A stretch of 22,498 nucleotides of DNA, taken from positions 1 through 22,498 of IMG/VR virus record IMGVR_UViG_3300043602_000116; one strand, written 5' to 3'. Origin of the DNA: a virus. This document shows positions 5,187 to 13,752 of this stretch, in pieces. A model generated the notes under the pieces. It worked only from the letters and a program-made list of their open reading frames with translations, did not search any database and was not told the origin of the DNA. Within the stretch, counting starts at the first letter, position 1. Every line of letters starts with the position of its first letter. Made by a program: the position numbers and the translations under genes.

Positions 5187-7183
5187 TCGATGCCGACAGA
5201 CGGCACGTTGTAGCCGTCTGATCCGGTGTCCTCCCCTGCACCCGTCGTCACTCGTACGTCCGCAGTGCCACCGCCGATGGGTACGCCGTCGATCCGGAAG
5301 TCTCGCGTCTGCGTTCCAGACCAGGTGCCGAAGACTGAGAAGTTCTGCTCCGCTCGACCAGTGAGGGTGATGTAGATGTTGAATCCTTGACCCTTGGGGT
5401 CCAGGTCAACGGACACGATGACGTAGGTGCCCACTCCCAGTTGGTTGTAGCCATCTGCTCGGACTGCTGAGATGTCGGGTGGATCTGCCGGTGGAGGTGG
5501 TGGCGGGTCATCGGGCGGGTCGGGATCGCCAGGCGGTGTTCCACCCTCGCCGTCATCGCCTGAGCCCTCGTCACCTCCAGGATCGGCAGGAGGATCGGCC
5601 TCCGGAACGTCTAGGTTCTGCACCTTCCGCTCCAGCATCTCCTGCCGCCAGCGCAACTCGTTGATGGCCTCACGCCACCGCCTCTCTGGATTCTCGTACG
5701 GCTTGCTACCTGTCTCTGTTTCGACCGAGATGGCACTCGTCCAAGAAACGCCATTTGCGTTGATGGTGAGCGACGCCTCTGTCACCCGTGCCCACTCGCT
5801 CGTCTCCAGAGCCACCACACCTTGTTCCTTGTCCCGAATGGTGAGGCGTACGAAGTCACCCACGTCGAAGTCGCGAAACAGCAGCGGAGCGTCTGGTGAG
5901 GGTGTGATCGTGTACGTCGTAGGAGGCGTGGGTCGGACGTCGGCACGAGCAAATGCCTCCAATAGTGGCACCTCACTCACTTCCGAATACGTCGTCTCAT
6001 CCTCTAGCAGACCGTACTTCGCTTGAGACTCCGCGTCCTGGAACACACCCGTAATCCGCCCACCCGCCTCACTGCTCGAACTAGAGACGTGTCGATTGTG
6101 AGGCAGCATCTCCTGCCGCTCATAGCCGGTGAGGTTGTCGAGCGTACCCGTCCCGAACTCGAACCGCACCTCCGGTCGTGTTATGCCAGCATCTGGCCAC
6201 ATCAGGTCCAGCCGACCAAACTTGTTCGGGATGCCGAACACCGGGTTCACCTTGAAGTAGAAGCCGTCGTACATCGAGCTCAGCTCCTTGAGTATCTCGT
6301 CTTCGCGCTTGCCAGGTTGGTACCGGACGGTACGACCGACCGTGGGTACAGGCGTGAAGGTCAGAGACACCGGGTTGGGCAGCGTGAACAATGGTGTGCC
6401 GTGCTCCGTTGAGGTGCCGTTGTTCGACATAAGGACCGTGCTGCCCGACGGAACATCTAGTACAGTCGTGCCTACGGGAATCCCATCCAGCGGTGCAAAG
6501 ATCGTCATCCCGTCTACAATGTCAGCGGTACCGCCTTCCACTGCAGTGAGTGTCGGTGATCCAGTCGTTACCTGGGCACCCTTGTAGATGCTCGTGTCCA
6601 CCACGTGCGACAGCGTCAGCGATGTTGGCGAGTCGATGGAGACGATCTTCGCTCCTGCTGGCACGCCAGGACCTAGGACGCTGTGACCAACACCCAAGTC
6701 AGCAGTCGTGGACAAGCCAGTAACGGAGGCGGAGCCGTCCGTGAGATTGCCGTTTCGTACAATCGGACTGCCGAGGTCGAACGCTGGAGCCATGAGGAAG
6801 GTCTCTGCAATAGCGTTCTGGACGTTCACTCGATCAATGGCGATGACCTGCGCGTCCTGATTCGTGTACGACTTGAGCACGCGGTTCCGTCTCCACGCGA
6901 ACCCAGCGAATGGGTCACGCACATTCACGACAATCTCGCTACTGGATCGAACCAGGGGTTCCCAGATCTGTCCGTGCAGTCGCAAGACGCCGTCAACGAA
7001 GACCTGTACTGCTCTCTCTGCAACGCGAAGCTGCGAAGAATACGCGTCGAACTTGTGCAGGTGGATCTCACCAGAAGAGAAGTCGCCCAAGCGATGCGTG
7101 AGGACGACCTGATTCCACTGAGACGGGAACCCCATGTTCCTACCCAGCAGGTCAGTCACGACAATCGCGCAGGGATCGGCCAT
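5183..7183 (-). CDS. Tail-tip / minor tail protein, ReqiPepy6 gp37-like
   Basis: The 666-residue protein starts at ATG 7183, which overlaps the previous stop (ATGA). The frame stays open for another 71 residues upstream, but that stretch lies inside the neighbouring gene and is arginine-rich shadow sequence. Residues about 1-140 and 255-520 fit the gp37-like tail protein of actinophages (G-D-F-S-S-G-E-I-H-L, then R-V-A-E-R-A-V-Q-V-F-V-D-G-V-L-R-L-H-G). Two related beta repeats of about 48 residues are inserted at about 145-192 and 207-253, sharing G-S-x-x-x-T, T-A-D, G-x-P-x-G and V-x-S pieces; such modules occur in tail adhesins. An acidic proline/glycine-rich linker spans about 525-570, then a beta-rich C-terminal domain to 666. 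It probably forms the tail tip and contacts the host. Confidence 0.75.
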   Translation of the reverse strand: MADPCAIVVTDLLGRNMGFPSQWNQVVLTHRLGDFSSGEIHLHKFDAYSSQLRVAERAVQVFVDGVLRLHGQIWEPLVRSSSEIVVNVRDPFAGFAWRRNRVLKSYTNQDAQVIAIDRVNVQNAIAETFLMAPAFDLGSPIVRNGNLTDGSASVTGLSTTADLGVGHSVLGPGVPAGAKIVSIDSPTSLTLSHVVDTSIYKGAQVTTGSPTLTAVEGGTADIVDGMTIFAPLDGIPVGTTVLDVPSGSTVLMSNNGTSTEHGTPLFTLPNPVSLTFTPVPTVGRTVRYQPGKREDEILKELSSMYDGFYFKVNPVFGIPNKFGRLDLMWPDAGITRPEVRFEFGTGTLDNLTGYERQEMLPHNRHVSSSSSEAGGRITGVFQDAESQAKYGLLEDETTYSEVSEVPLLEAFARADVRPTPPTTYTITPSPDAPLLFRDFDVGDFVRLTIRDKEQGVVALETSEWARVTEASLTINANGVSWTSAISVETETGSKPYENPERRWREAINELRWRQEMLERKVQNLDVPEADPPADPGGDEGSGDDGEGGTPPGDPDPPDDPPPPPPADPPDISAVRADGYNQLGVGTYVIVSVDLDPKGQGFNIYITLTGRAEQNFSVFGTWSGTQTRDFRIDGVPIGGGTADVRVTTGAGEDTGSDGYNVPSVGIE

Positions 7184-7833
7184 CAGCGGTGCCCGTAGGA
7201 GAAGGGAGCAGACGTCGAGCCGACTGCCGTACCGGTACGTGCGGTTTCGCCCGCGCCCTTGCCTGTCTCGTCCAGCACCTTCATCGTCACGGCGGCCTGG
7301 TCGAGGAACCAGACGCCGTTCGGCGACACGGCCCACCACGGCAAGCGCGAGAAGGCCAGTGCCTCTACCTGCTGATCGGTCATGGCAACAGGCCACACAC
7401 CACAGACAGCGATGTCACCGGCGAAGTGCTGGGTGCCAGCGACTTGGGCACCGATGTTCACGACCGTCATCGTAGTCGCGCTGTCGGCGATGGTAGCGGA
7501 CATGTTCTCGTGCGTCCAGGCACCCGTAGCGTACAGGTAGCGATGTGCCCTTGGCAGCACCGTTCCGGTCGCCTTCGTCACAGCGATGAACTGCCAGTCC
7601 TGTGCCGCCGTGATCGTGAGCGTCGAGTTGACGCCGCGATGCACAAGCCTGTTCGAGGTGTCGAGCGCGAGGTTCCAGCGAACAGTAGCCGTGTCCATGC
7701 CCGCAAGGATGGTCTTCGCTGCTGCGTCTCCACCAGTCTTGTCGATGATTGCCGCGTAGGTACCAAAGGCTACGTTGGTGGCACCGACGCCACAGCTGAT
7801 GAGATCGTCTATGCCGTCGAAGAGTCTCGGCAT
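7183..7833 (-). CDS. LamG/concanavalin-A-like jelly-roll virion protein
   Basis: The 216-residue protein begins M-P-R-L-F-D-G-I-D-D-L-I-S-C-G, the usual opening strand of LamG-type lectin-like domains. It closes that domain with F-A-G-D-I-A-V-C-G-V-W-P-V-A-M-T-D-Q-Q-V at about 138-157. The remaining C-terminal 50 residues (V-W-F-L-D-Q and a G-T-A-V-G-S-T segment ending F-S-Y-G-H-R) match the tail of many actinophage structural proteins of this type. LamG domains bind carbohydrates or proteins, so a receptor-recognition role in the tail tip is likely. ATG overlaps both neighbours by ATGA. It lies between the baseplate-like protein and the gp37-like tail tip. Confidence 0.75.
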   Translation of the reverse strand: MPRLFDGIDDLISCGVGATNVAFGTYAAIIDKTGGDAAAKTILAGMDTATVRWNLALDTSNRLVHRGVNSTLTITAAQDWQFIAVTKATGTVLPRAHRYLYATGAWTHENMSATIADSATTMTVVNIGAQVAGTQHFAGDIAVCGVWPVAMTDQQVEALAFSRLPWWAVSPNGVWFLDQAAVTMKVLDETGKGAGETARTGTAVGSTSAPFSYGHR

Positions 7834-8873
7834 CAGAATTCAAGGGAGACGGCGATTACTTCCGCGTCCACCGTCATCGTGTCTGCCGCGTCTGCCGAGT
7901 CTCGGTAGAGTCCGACCGTGATCAGTCCGGCCTCTCTCAACGTATCGTTGTACTGATCGCCCAGCATGGCCATCGGTGAGAGGTTCAGGCGTCGCGCCTC
8001 GACTGTGTTTACGGGAACGGTCGTTGGCAACGCATTGACGGGCGTGTGTTCGAGCGGCGTATCTGCCGGAACAGGAGACCAGTGCGTGTACGAGATCTTC
8101 GCCTGCCACTTGACGTTGCCCGTTATGGCGTTTGCCATCCACAGGATGTGCAGTCCGCCACCACCTCCGTGGTAGTCCTCCGGCATGCCGAATGTCCACC
8201 AGGCCGTCTCTAGGTTGCCACCACCGTCGAAGTCCAGCGTTAGGAAGTGCTTCTTGGGGTTAGCCTCCGTACCCTGTCTACGCGTGAGGCCGGGTGCGAG
8301 GTTGCCAGCGGAACCATCCGGCAACGTCGCTGCCCCTGGCAGCAGCAGGATTTGTCCACCGCCGAAGCCGGACACCGCCTCTCGACGCTGATCGAGGATC
8401 ACGGCGTCGGTGATGGACGTTGCGTTCTGAACAACGAGAATCACCGCCAGGAGAAGCGCAGAGTCTGGCGTCGCGGGAGCGACTGGCGAACCAGCAGGCG
8501 TACCGTGCAGAGCAACAAGATCCCACTTTCGCCCCGAGCCCGCAAAGCCCTCATCCGTTACCTGCGCGATGATGGACACGTACCTCGGATTCACGGTGTC
8601 CGGAGTGATGCCTAGGTTGACGACAGCGTCGTTGTAACAGCGGTACGTGGGCTGAAGGGCCGGACTAGTATCGCCCTTCACATAGCACGCCCCAGCGGCT
8701 ACGTCGACCGACAGGTTGGCGCCAGCGGCCCGTTGCGAGACCTTCAGGCCGTTACCCTTGGCGACGCCGAGGCCGATCACGCCTTCCTTGACGATGTCTT
8801 TGTAGGGCAGTGCCAGCTCGTCGCCCGAGTAGGTCGAGTTCACATCCATAAACAGCGGCGTTCGTGTCGTCAT
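7833..8873 (-). CDS. Baseplate / tail-fibre-like structural protein
   Basis: The 346-residue protein has an N-terminal region (about 30-170) that repeats a pattern seen in many phage baseplate proteins: a V-A-A-G-A-C-Y-V-K-G-D strand, N-P-R-Y-V-S-I-I-A-Q-V-T-D, H-G-T-P-A-G-S-P-V-A-P and a closing D-Q-R-R-E. The C-terminal part (about 200-346) is beta-rich with a glycine run (Y-H-G-G-G-G-G) and is probably a separate sandwich domain. Start ATG 8873 has AGGAGG at 5 nt; the TAG stop of the upstream Dit gene is fused to this site (TAGGAGG). It follows Dit and precedes the LamG protein, so it probably belongs to the adsorption complex. The exact role is inferred. Confidence 0.7.
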   Translation of the reverse strand: MTTRTPLFMDVNSTYSGDELALPYKDIVKEGVIGLGVAKGNGLKVSQRAAGANLSVDVAAGACYVKGDTSPALQPTYRCYNDAVVNLGITPDTVNPRYVSIIAQVTDEGFAGSGRKWDLVALHGTPAGSPVAPATPDSALLLAVILVVQNATSITDAVILDQRREAVSGFGGGQILLLPGAATLPDGSAGNLAPGLTRRQGTEANPKKHFLTLDFDGGGNLETAWWTFGMPEDYHGGGGGLHILWMANAITGNVKWQAKISYTHWSPVPADTPLEHTPVNALPTTVPVNTVEARRLNLSPMAMLGDQYNDTLREAGLITVGLYRDSADAADTMTVDAEVIAVSLEF

Positions 8874-8882
8874 CGAATCCTC

Positions 8883-9740
8883 CTAGATGCGCGCGTCGAA
8901 GAAAAGTAGAGCGTAGATAGTAGCGGCCGTTATCCCATCCCCCGAAACACGAATGGCATTCGTTCCTGGCCTCAGTTCCCACCAAGTAGAGGTACTGGCG
9001 TCGAGCAGATCCGGGCGGGGCACGCCGTTCAGCAAAACCGTCTTCTGGGCACTGTCGATATACAGCCAATCCGACGCGCCCAGATTCACCACGAAGCTCA
9101 AATACTCGCCGGACGGACTGGGCAGGGACAGGTTTTGAATAATGGGGTTGACGATTGGCCCGACCAGCGACATAAACGGCGGCGTCGGGAACGTCCCGCC
9201 GTTGACCACGTCGAGGGTACCCACGGACGCTGGCCCGGAAAAGACCAACGGGAACACGAGTGGCATTGCAACGCCACCCGGCGCTATACTCTCCAGTGGG
9301 AAGTAGGTATAGCCACGTGCCACGTTGGTATAGATCCGTGGATCTTGCGCGAACAGCGTGACAGCCCACTTAATGCTATTAATGCCGATCTCCTCATCCA
9401 ATGGCGTCGAGACCTTAGCCAGTATAAACTCATCCGCAGATCTTTCTCTCAATCGAAACTTGAGGACACTCAATCCACTTGCAGAGTGGCCCAAAGCCAG
9501 ACGACGCTTGAGATCATCGAAGGCCTCCCACACACTCTCACTTGGAGTTCCTAGTGTGACACCTGTGAGAGTAATAAGGCGCCCATTGTGAAACCGTGTG
9601 TGATCAAAAGCGCCATGGGTATTGGCTCTCTCGAATACCTCACTACGAGGAGAGGGCATTCCTAAGCCTTTAATATCTAGTAGCATTGAGTTCTCTGTTG
9701 GGCCCAGCAAGAGATCATCTATGTAGAAGGTGTCTATCAT
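8883..9740 (-). CDS. Distal tail protein (Dit-like, siphovirus tail component)
   Basis: The 285-residue protein directly follows the tape measure, as Dit genes do. The N-terminal about 140 residues show the Dit core: I-D-D-L-L-L-G, then R-x-x-x-H-G-A-F-D, a G-R-L-I-T-L-T-G-V strand, W-E-A-F-D-D-L-K-R-R-L-A-L and W-A-V-T-L-F-A-Q-D-P-R-I-Y near 125-138. The C-terminal half (about 150-285) is a beta-sandwich with W-x-E-L-R-P-G-T-N-A-I-R-V near the end. Dit forms the ring at the tail tip that carries the adhesion proteins. GC content changes sharply inside the gene near residue 135-150 (see findings). Start ATG overlaps the tape-measure stop (ATGA). Confidence 0.85.
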   Translation of the reverse strand: MIDTFYIDDLLLGPTENSMLLDIKGLGMPSPRSEVFERANTHGAFDHTRFHNGRLITLTGVTLGTPSESVWEAFDDLKRRLALGHSASGLSVLKFRLRERSADEFILAKVSTPLDEEIGINSIKWAVTLFAQDPRIYTNVARGYTYFPLESIAPGGVAMPLVFPLVFSGPASVGTLDVVNGGTFPTPPFMSLVGPIVNPIIQNLSLPSPSGEYLSFVVNLGASDWLYIDSAQKTVLLNGVPRPDLLDASTSTWWELRPGTNAIRVSGDGITAATIYALLFFDARI

Positions 9741-12700
9741 CTCAGTGACAACCTCTGAGCGACGCGGGCCGCGATCAACTCAATGTCGTGATCATCTCGC
9801 ACGTGCATGTTCTCGATGTGAATGGGAGGCGTGGGGGTGGAGGCAATCGCAGTGGAGTGAAAGTCCTGCTGTTGGTTCACGGGCATAGTACTCCCCGCTG
9901 GGATGATGCCCAAGAAGGACTGGTTGACCCGAGGCATGGCAGCGGTCATCCCCTTCGCGTAACTAGAGACAAAGTCATAGCCCGCGTCCTTCGGATCGAA
10001 CCTCGACAATGGACCTTCCTTCGTTGGCGATGACCCCTTGATCCTATCTGCAACCGCCTTGGCAATCTTATCGGCAGCCCTAATCACTGCACCAAGAGAT
10101 TCCTCTAGGCCACGGGCAAATGCGTTCCCAAGAGCAAGACCTGCTGCCCGATACGTAATCCCGTATGATCTGAGGAGGGCGATAATCTTGTTCTGGTAGA
10201 ACCTATGCCTCTCTGGATGCCTGGCTAGTTTCTGCTCAAGGTCAGCAAGCTCATCCTCAAGGTGGCGCTTCTTCAAGTTGCGCCGTGCCACCAACTGCTT
10301 TCTCTCCTCTTCTGCTGCCTTTGTCAGCGCCTGCTTCTTCTTCTCTAGCGCCTGTGCATCCTTTTCATCTTCTAGTGCCTGCCTCGCATCTGCGAGTGTC
10401 TTCCGTAGGTCAATAAGGCGCTCTCCTGACTCACGGGCTAGATCCGCTTCCTTGTCTGCCAACTCCTTCGCTGCCTCAGCACGCTTTGCTGCTGCCTCTG
10501 CGGGAGTGAGGTCACCCTTCGCTTCTTGCTGCTGAATCCTCGCCAATTCTTCTTGGTACTTCTGCTGTGCCTCTAGTTGCAGACGTGCCTGATCCGCGAG
10601 ATAGTCTCGGATCTCTTGAGTGGCCTGCTTAATGTTATCTCTTGCGTCCTGGAGACGTTTCTTCGCTGCGTCTGCTGACTCCTTAGCAAACAATGCATCC
10701 AGAAGTTTCTCTGACTTTGTTTTCATCTGCTCTGTCTGAGCATCGAACGCAGACATAATGTCACCTGAGAGGCGAGAGAACATGCTAGACATCTCTGACT
10801 GCATATCCTGGATCCTTGTACGTGCAGCCTCAAGTGTCTTGCGCAGCACCTCATCCATCTTCTCAGGCAGGTCACGAGTACCGAGGAGGAATCCAGAGAT
10901 CAAACCTCTACCCAGGTTCAAACCAGTTTCGTGTGTCTTCGTTGACTCAGAGTGAGTACCCGAGGCAAAGTTCAGAGCAGCGATTGCCGCAAGACCTGCT
11001 GCCTGTGCTGCTGCCTCAATCTCTCCAATCTTTGCCCTGATTCCAGATACAAGTCCTGCTCCAAGATTGGCACCGGTTGTCCATCCAGCGGTACTTGCTG
11101 CCTTTTGCATGGCCTTCATCTTCGTCTGCGCTGTTAGGAGCTCCTGGTAGAACTGAGGGAAGTTCTTTGTCTTTGCCTCAGCGATGATCTCCTTCTTTGT
11201 TGGCACCTTGCCCAACTTCTGAGCGAGGTCAACAGCAGTGTCTGCAAGGAATGCCAGCTTTGCCTTCGCCCTGGAAGCAGCGGGGTCTGTCTTCAGGAGT
11301 TCCGCTGATGTCTTCCTTGCACCATCCTCTACCTTCTTAATCGCTTTCGTGAACTTGTCTATAGCTTCTGACTGTTTGAAGGTGCCGTTAAGTACCTGCA
11401 GATCCTTAGAGAGGGAGAAGAGAAGGTTCTGGCCTTTGAGGAGCAGATCGTTACGCTCCTTCTGCTTCGCGTTGTGATTCGCCTCTGCTGCCGTGAGCCC
11501 ATCCTTTGCTGCCCTGACCGCGTTCAGTGCCTCTCTGTAGGTCAGGTAGGCGTCCTTATACGCATCTGTGCCTTTCTTCCCAGTTGCAATCTGTTTCTGC
11601 CACGCTGTCTCCGCCACCTTAAGAGCCATGTTCGCACGAACGAGGCCCAGTTTCGCTCCCTCAAGACCTGTCTCAGATGCCTTCAGTGCATCGAGAGACC
11701 CCTTGAGTGCATCTGCTCCTCCTGCTGCTTCTCTCAGCGCCTGCTCAAGTTGCATGGCAGCAATCTTATTCTTCAAGAAGTTCATGGTCAGAGTTCCAAC
11801 CAGGTAACCCAGAGGGATGAGAGCAAGAAAGAGAGGATTCCGCGTGATCGCCATAAACGCAGTGTTGAGAAGTGCCGTTGCTATGCGTGCAGCACCAAGC
11901 GCCTTCACAAGAGCGTAGGTACCTACAGCAGCTATTGCAATCTGCTGCCCAAACCCTGTCTTCAAAACTCCAACAAACCCTTGTATCACTGCTTTCACTC
12001 CGTTGAAGGCAACTGTAAACACAGCGATGACCTTGTTCGGATCTATATCGTTGACGAAGTTAGCAAATCCTCGCGCCGCCTTCTCAAGAGAGGGCAGCAG
12101 TGCTGTGCCGAGCTGGATTGCCAGCGTCTCGACAGCAGACCCGATTGCCTGCATAGCGCCGTTGAACCCCTTGGTGCGTGCCTCTGCCATCTTCTGCGCA
12201 GCGTTTGTGTTGGTGACCGCCTTAGCGTACTTCTCCCAGATGGGCACGCCGCCCTGCAGCAGTTTCGCCATCGCCTGGTTAGCGCGAACCCCAAAGATGG
12301 TGATCAGCGCCTGCTCACGCTGCTTGTCTGTCGCACCCTTGAACGCATCGGCAAATTGCCCGATGATGACAGGCAAAGGCCTCATCTTCCCCTGAGCATC
12401 GTAGACACTGATGCCGAGCCTGTTCATCTCTGCTGCTGCCTTCGCTGTCGGTCCTTGCAGACGGATAAGCATCGTCTTCAGCGCGGTACCTGCGTACTCA
12501 CCTGACAACCCCTTGTCGACCAGAACTGTCAGCGCTGTCGTCAGTGTCTCGATAGAGTACCCTGCACCTTGGAATTGCCCAGAGGCGTTCTGGAACCCAT
12601 AGGCAAGGTCTGTAACCTCTGCAGTTGACTTGTTAGCAGCAGCGGCAAAGAGATTCGCGACCCTCGATGAGTCCTTTGCCTCTAGGTTGAAGGCCTTGAG

Positions 12701-13147
12701 CGCTCGGGCAGTGATATTCGCTGCATCACCAAAGGAGATGTTTGCAGCAAGACCCAGCTGGAGCACGCCACGGGTTGCCTTGAGGATCTGGTTTGTGTTA
12801 AACCCTGCCTTGCCGAGTTGCACCATCGCATCCGCAGCATCTTTCGCTGACACGTTAGGCAGTTTGAAGTCGCGGCCCAGTTCGAGTGCCTTCTTGCTGA
12901 GGCTGCCCAACTGCTTGGTCGTTGCTCCAGATGTTGCCTGGACCATGTTCATTGACTGCTGGAAGTTACCCGCTGCACGTACAGCAACGAACCCCATACC
13001 AAGTACTGCAAGACCCGCACCTGCCGCTACGCGCGAGATTATTCCGCCAGAGCGGATCATGGATGCATTGGCGACTGCCATCGCCCGATAGAAACCGGAC
13101 GTGTCGGCAGTCAGCCTTGCAACCATCTGAGCGACTGTTAGTGCCAC
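9737..13147 (-). CDS. Tail tape measure protein (TP901 type)
   Basis: The 1136-residue protein sets tail length and is ejected with DNA. Residues about 1-380 fit the TP901 tape-measure core (M-V-A-R-L-T-A-D-T-S-G-F-Y-R-A-M, then F-Q-Q-S-M-N-M-V-Q-A-T-S-G and A-D-A-M-V-Q-L-G-K-A-G). Residues about 375-465 hold several hydrophobic helices, likely the membrane-inserting part. Coiled coils follow, dense at about 830-990 with K/E/Q/A heptads. The C-terminus has S-S-P-T-K-E-G-P-L-S-R-F, a usual tape-measure end motif. At about 1.5 angstrom per residue the tail would be near 170 nm (rule-of-thumb inference). Start GTG 13147 has AAGGGAGG just upstream and begins 10 nt after the chaperone frameshift product stops. 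GC is lower here than in the tail-tip genes. Confidence 0.95.
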   Translation of the reverse strand: MALTVAQMVARLTADTSGFYRAMAVANASMIRSGGIISRVAAGAGLAVLGMGFVAVRAAGNFQQSMNMVQATSGATTKQLGSLSKKALELGRDFKLPNVSAKDAADAMVQLGKAGFNTNQILKATRGVLQLGLAANISFGDAANITARALKAFNLEAKDSSRVANLFAAAANKSTAEVTDLAYGFQNASGQFQGAGYSIETLTTALTVLVDKGLSGEYAGTALKTMLIRLQGPTAKAAAEMNRLGISVYDAQGKMRPLPVIIGQFADAFKGATDKQREQALITIFGVRANQAMAKLLQGGVPIWEKYAKAVTNTNAAQKMAEARTKGFNGAMQAIGSAVETLAIQLGTALLPSLEKAARGFANFVNDIDPNKVIAVFTVAFNGVKAVIQGFVGVLKTGFGQQIAIAAVGTYALVKALGAARIATALLNTAFMAITRNPLFLALIPLGYLVGTLTMNFLKNKIAAMQLEQALREAAGGADALKGSLDALKASETGLEGAKLGLVRANMALKVAETAWQKQIATGKKGTDAYKDAYLTYREALNAVRAAKDGLTAAEANHNAKQKERNDLLLKGQNLLFSLSKDLQVLNGTFKQSEAIDKFTKAIKKVEDGARKTSAELLKTDPAASRAKAKLAFLADTAVDLAQKLGKVPTKKEIIAEAKTKNFPQFYQELLTAQTKMKAMQKAASTAGWTTGANLGAGLVSGIRAKIGEIEAAAQAAGLAAIAALNFASGTHSESTKTHETGLNLGRGLISGFLLGTRDLPEKMDEVLRKTLEAARTRIQDMQSEMSSMFSRLSGDIMSAFDAQTEQMKTKSEKLLDALFAKESADAAKKRLQDARDNIKQATQEIRDYLADQARLQLEAQQKYQEELARIQQQEAKGDLTPAEAAAKRAEAAKELADKEADLARESGERLIDLRKTLADARQALEDEKDAQALEKKKQALTKAAEEERKQLVARRNLKKRHLEDELADLEQKLARHPERHRFYQNKIIALLRSYGITYRAAGLALGNAFARGLEESLGAVIRAADKIAKAVADRIKGSSPTKEGPLSRFDPKDAGYDFVSSYAKGMTAAMPRVNQSFLGIIPAGSTMPVNQQQDFHSTAIASTPTPPIHIENMHVRDDHDIELIAARVAQRLSLR

Positions 13148-13156
13148 TACCCTCCC

Positions 13157-13734
13157 TTACCTGTTCTTCCGTCGGCGTTGCCTTGCAAGGTTTGTCTCTG
13201 CCTGCGCTTCTGCTTCAAGGCCTGCAAGGCCGATTTCAAACCAACCTACTCCTCTGTTGAGGAGCTCCCAGGGAGGGACACCAAGGTACCTGGCGACTCG
13301 GACGACTGTGTACCATTCTGGGCATCGGCCAGTGAGACCTCGGGTGCTGAGGAATCTTCCGAGGTCTCTTCGGTCAAAGGGCTAGGACGCGACTCCTCGT
13401 TTATTGTGTCCATGATCATCCCCAGGAAGGAAAGGGGCACCTTCTTGATCCCCTCTGGCGTGACAGGGAGGTTAATTGTCTCTCCTGTCGGGTTCCCTTC
13501 CTCGTCCAGAACCTCGTCTTCCAGATCCCACCAAACGAGGATCGGCTCAAGGAGAACAAGGATGACGTTAATCTCCATGTTCGTCCTGGCGAGTTCCTGC
13601 AGTTGATCAGATACCTCAAGCGTCAGTGCACCTGGGCGATAGTGAACCTCCACCTTGTCGGGAGGTTCACCATCCTCCCCAGGAATCTCGATCCAGGTCT
13701 TCTGGACCTTACCTTTGAGTGCTGACAGTTTCAT
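13157..13734 (-). CDS. Tail assembly chaperone fusion G-T, made by -1 frameshift
   Basis: The first 119-120 residues are shared with the shorter chaperone. At CCCTTTG (13375-13381) the ribosome can slip from zero-frame CCT-TTG to CCC-TTT. It then reads a 73-residue extension that starts P-F-D-R-R-D-L-G-R-F-L and contains G-R-C-P-E-W-Y-T-V-V-R-V-A, L-G-V-P-P-W-E-L-L and a basic R-Q-R-R-R-K-N-R end, stopping at TAA 13157-13159; total 192 residues. The -1 frame is closed by TAG directly before the slippery site, so the extension can only be made by slipping. The F-D-R-R-D-L and P-P-W-E-L-L pieces are typical of T-type extensions. The two forms bring tape measure and tube protein together. Feature spans both frames. 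Confidence 0.9.
13246..13734 (-). CDS. Tail assembly chaperone G (unshifted form)
   Basis: The 162-residue protein starts at ATG 13734 with AAGGAGAG upstream. It is acidic and mostly helical, with W-I-E-I-P-G-E-D-G-E-P-P near the start, Y-R-P-G-A-L-T-L-E-V-S-D at about 32-43 and an acidic, serine-rich tail (residues 121-162, S-E-D-S-S-A-P-E-V) that exists only in the zero frame. Position between the tail tube gene and the tape measure gene, plus the frameshift signal in its last quarter, identify it as the G-like chaperone. The tail after the slip site is low-complexity, as often seen where that region is chiefly kept to encode the other frame. Confidence 0.85.
   Translation of the reverse strand: MKLSALKGKVQKTWIEIPGEDGEPPDKVEVHYRPGALTLEVSDQLQELARTNMEINVILVLLEPILVWWDLEDEVLDEEGNPTGETINLPVTPEGIKKVPLSFLGMIMDTINEESRPSPLTEETSEDSSAPEVSLADAQNGTQSSESPGTLVSLPGSSSTEE
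13334..13381 (-). promoter_or_regulatory. -1 programmed frameshift signal: slippery heptamer plus stem-loop
   Basis: On the minus strand CCCTTTG (plus 13381 down to 13375) is followed by a 6-nt spacer and a perfect 10-bp stem, GAGACCTCGG with CCGAGGTCTC (plus 13359-13368 and 13334-13343, 15-nt loop). Heptamer phase fits X-XXY-YYZ exactly relative to the G frame. Confidence 0.88.
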
Positions 13735-13752
13735 GCGCTCTCCTTTTGGGTG

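Noticed and set aside
7184-7396. 71-residue N-terminal extension of the tail-tip protein
   Set aside because: It lies within the LamG gene in another frame and is Arg/Gly-rich; ATG 7183 with the ATGA overlap is the natural start.
11474-12505. 343-residue open frame on the + strand opposite the tape measure gene
   Set aside because: Cys/Arg/Leu/Ser-rich composition, no domain, no ribosome site and full overlap with a well-supported tape measure gene; a shadow of its codon bias.
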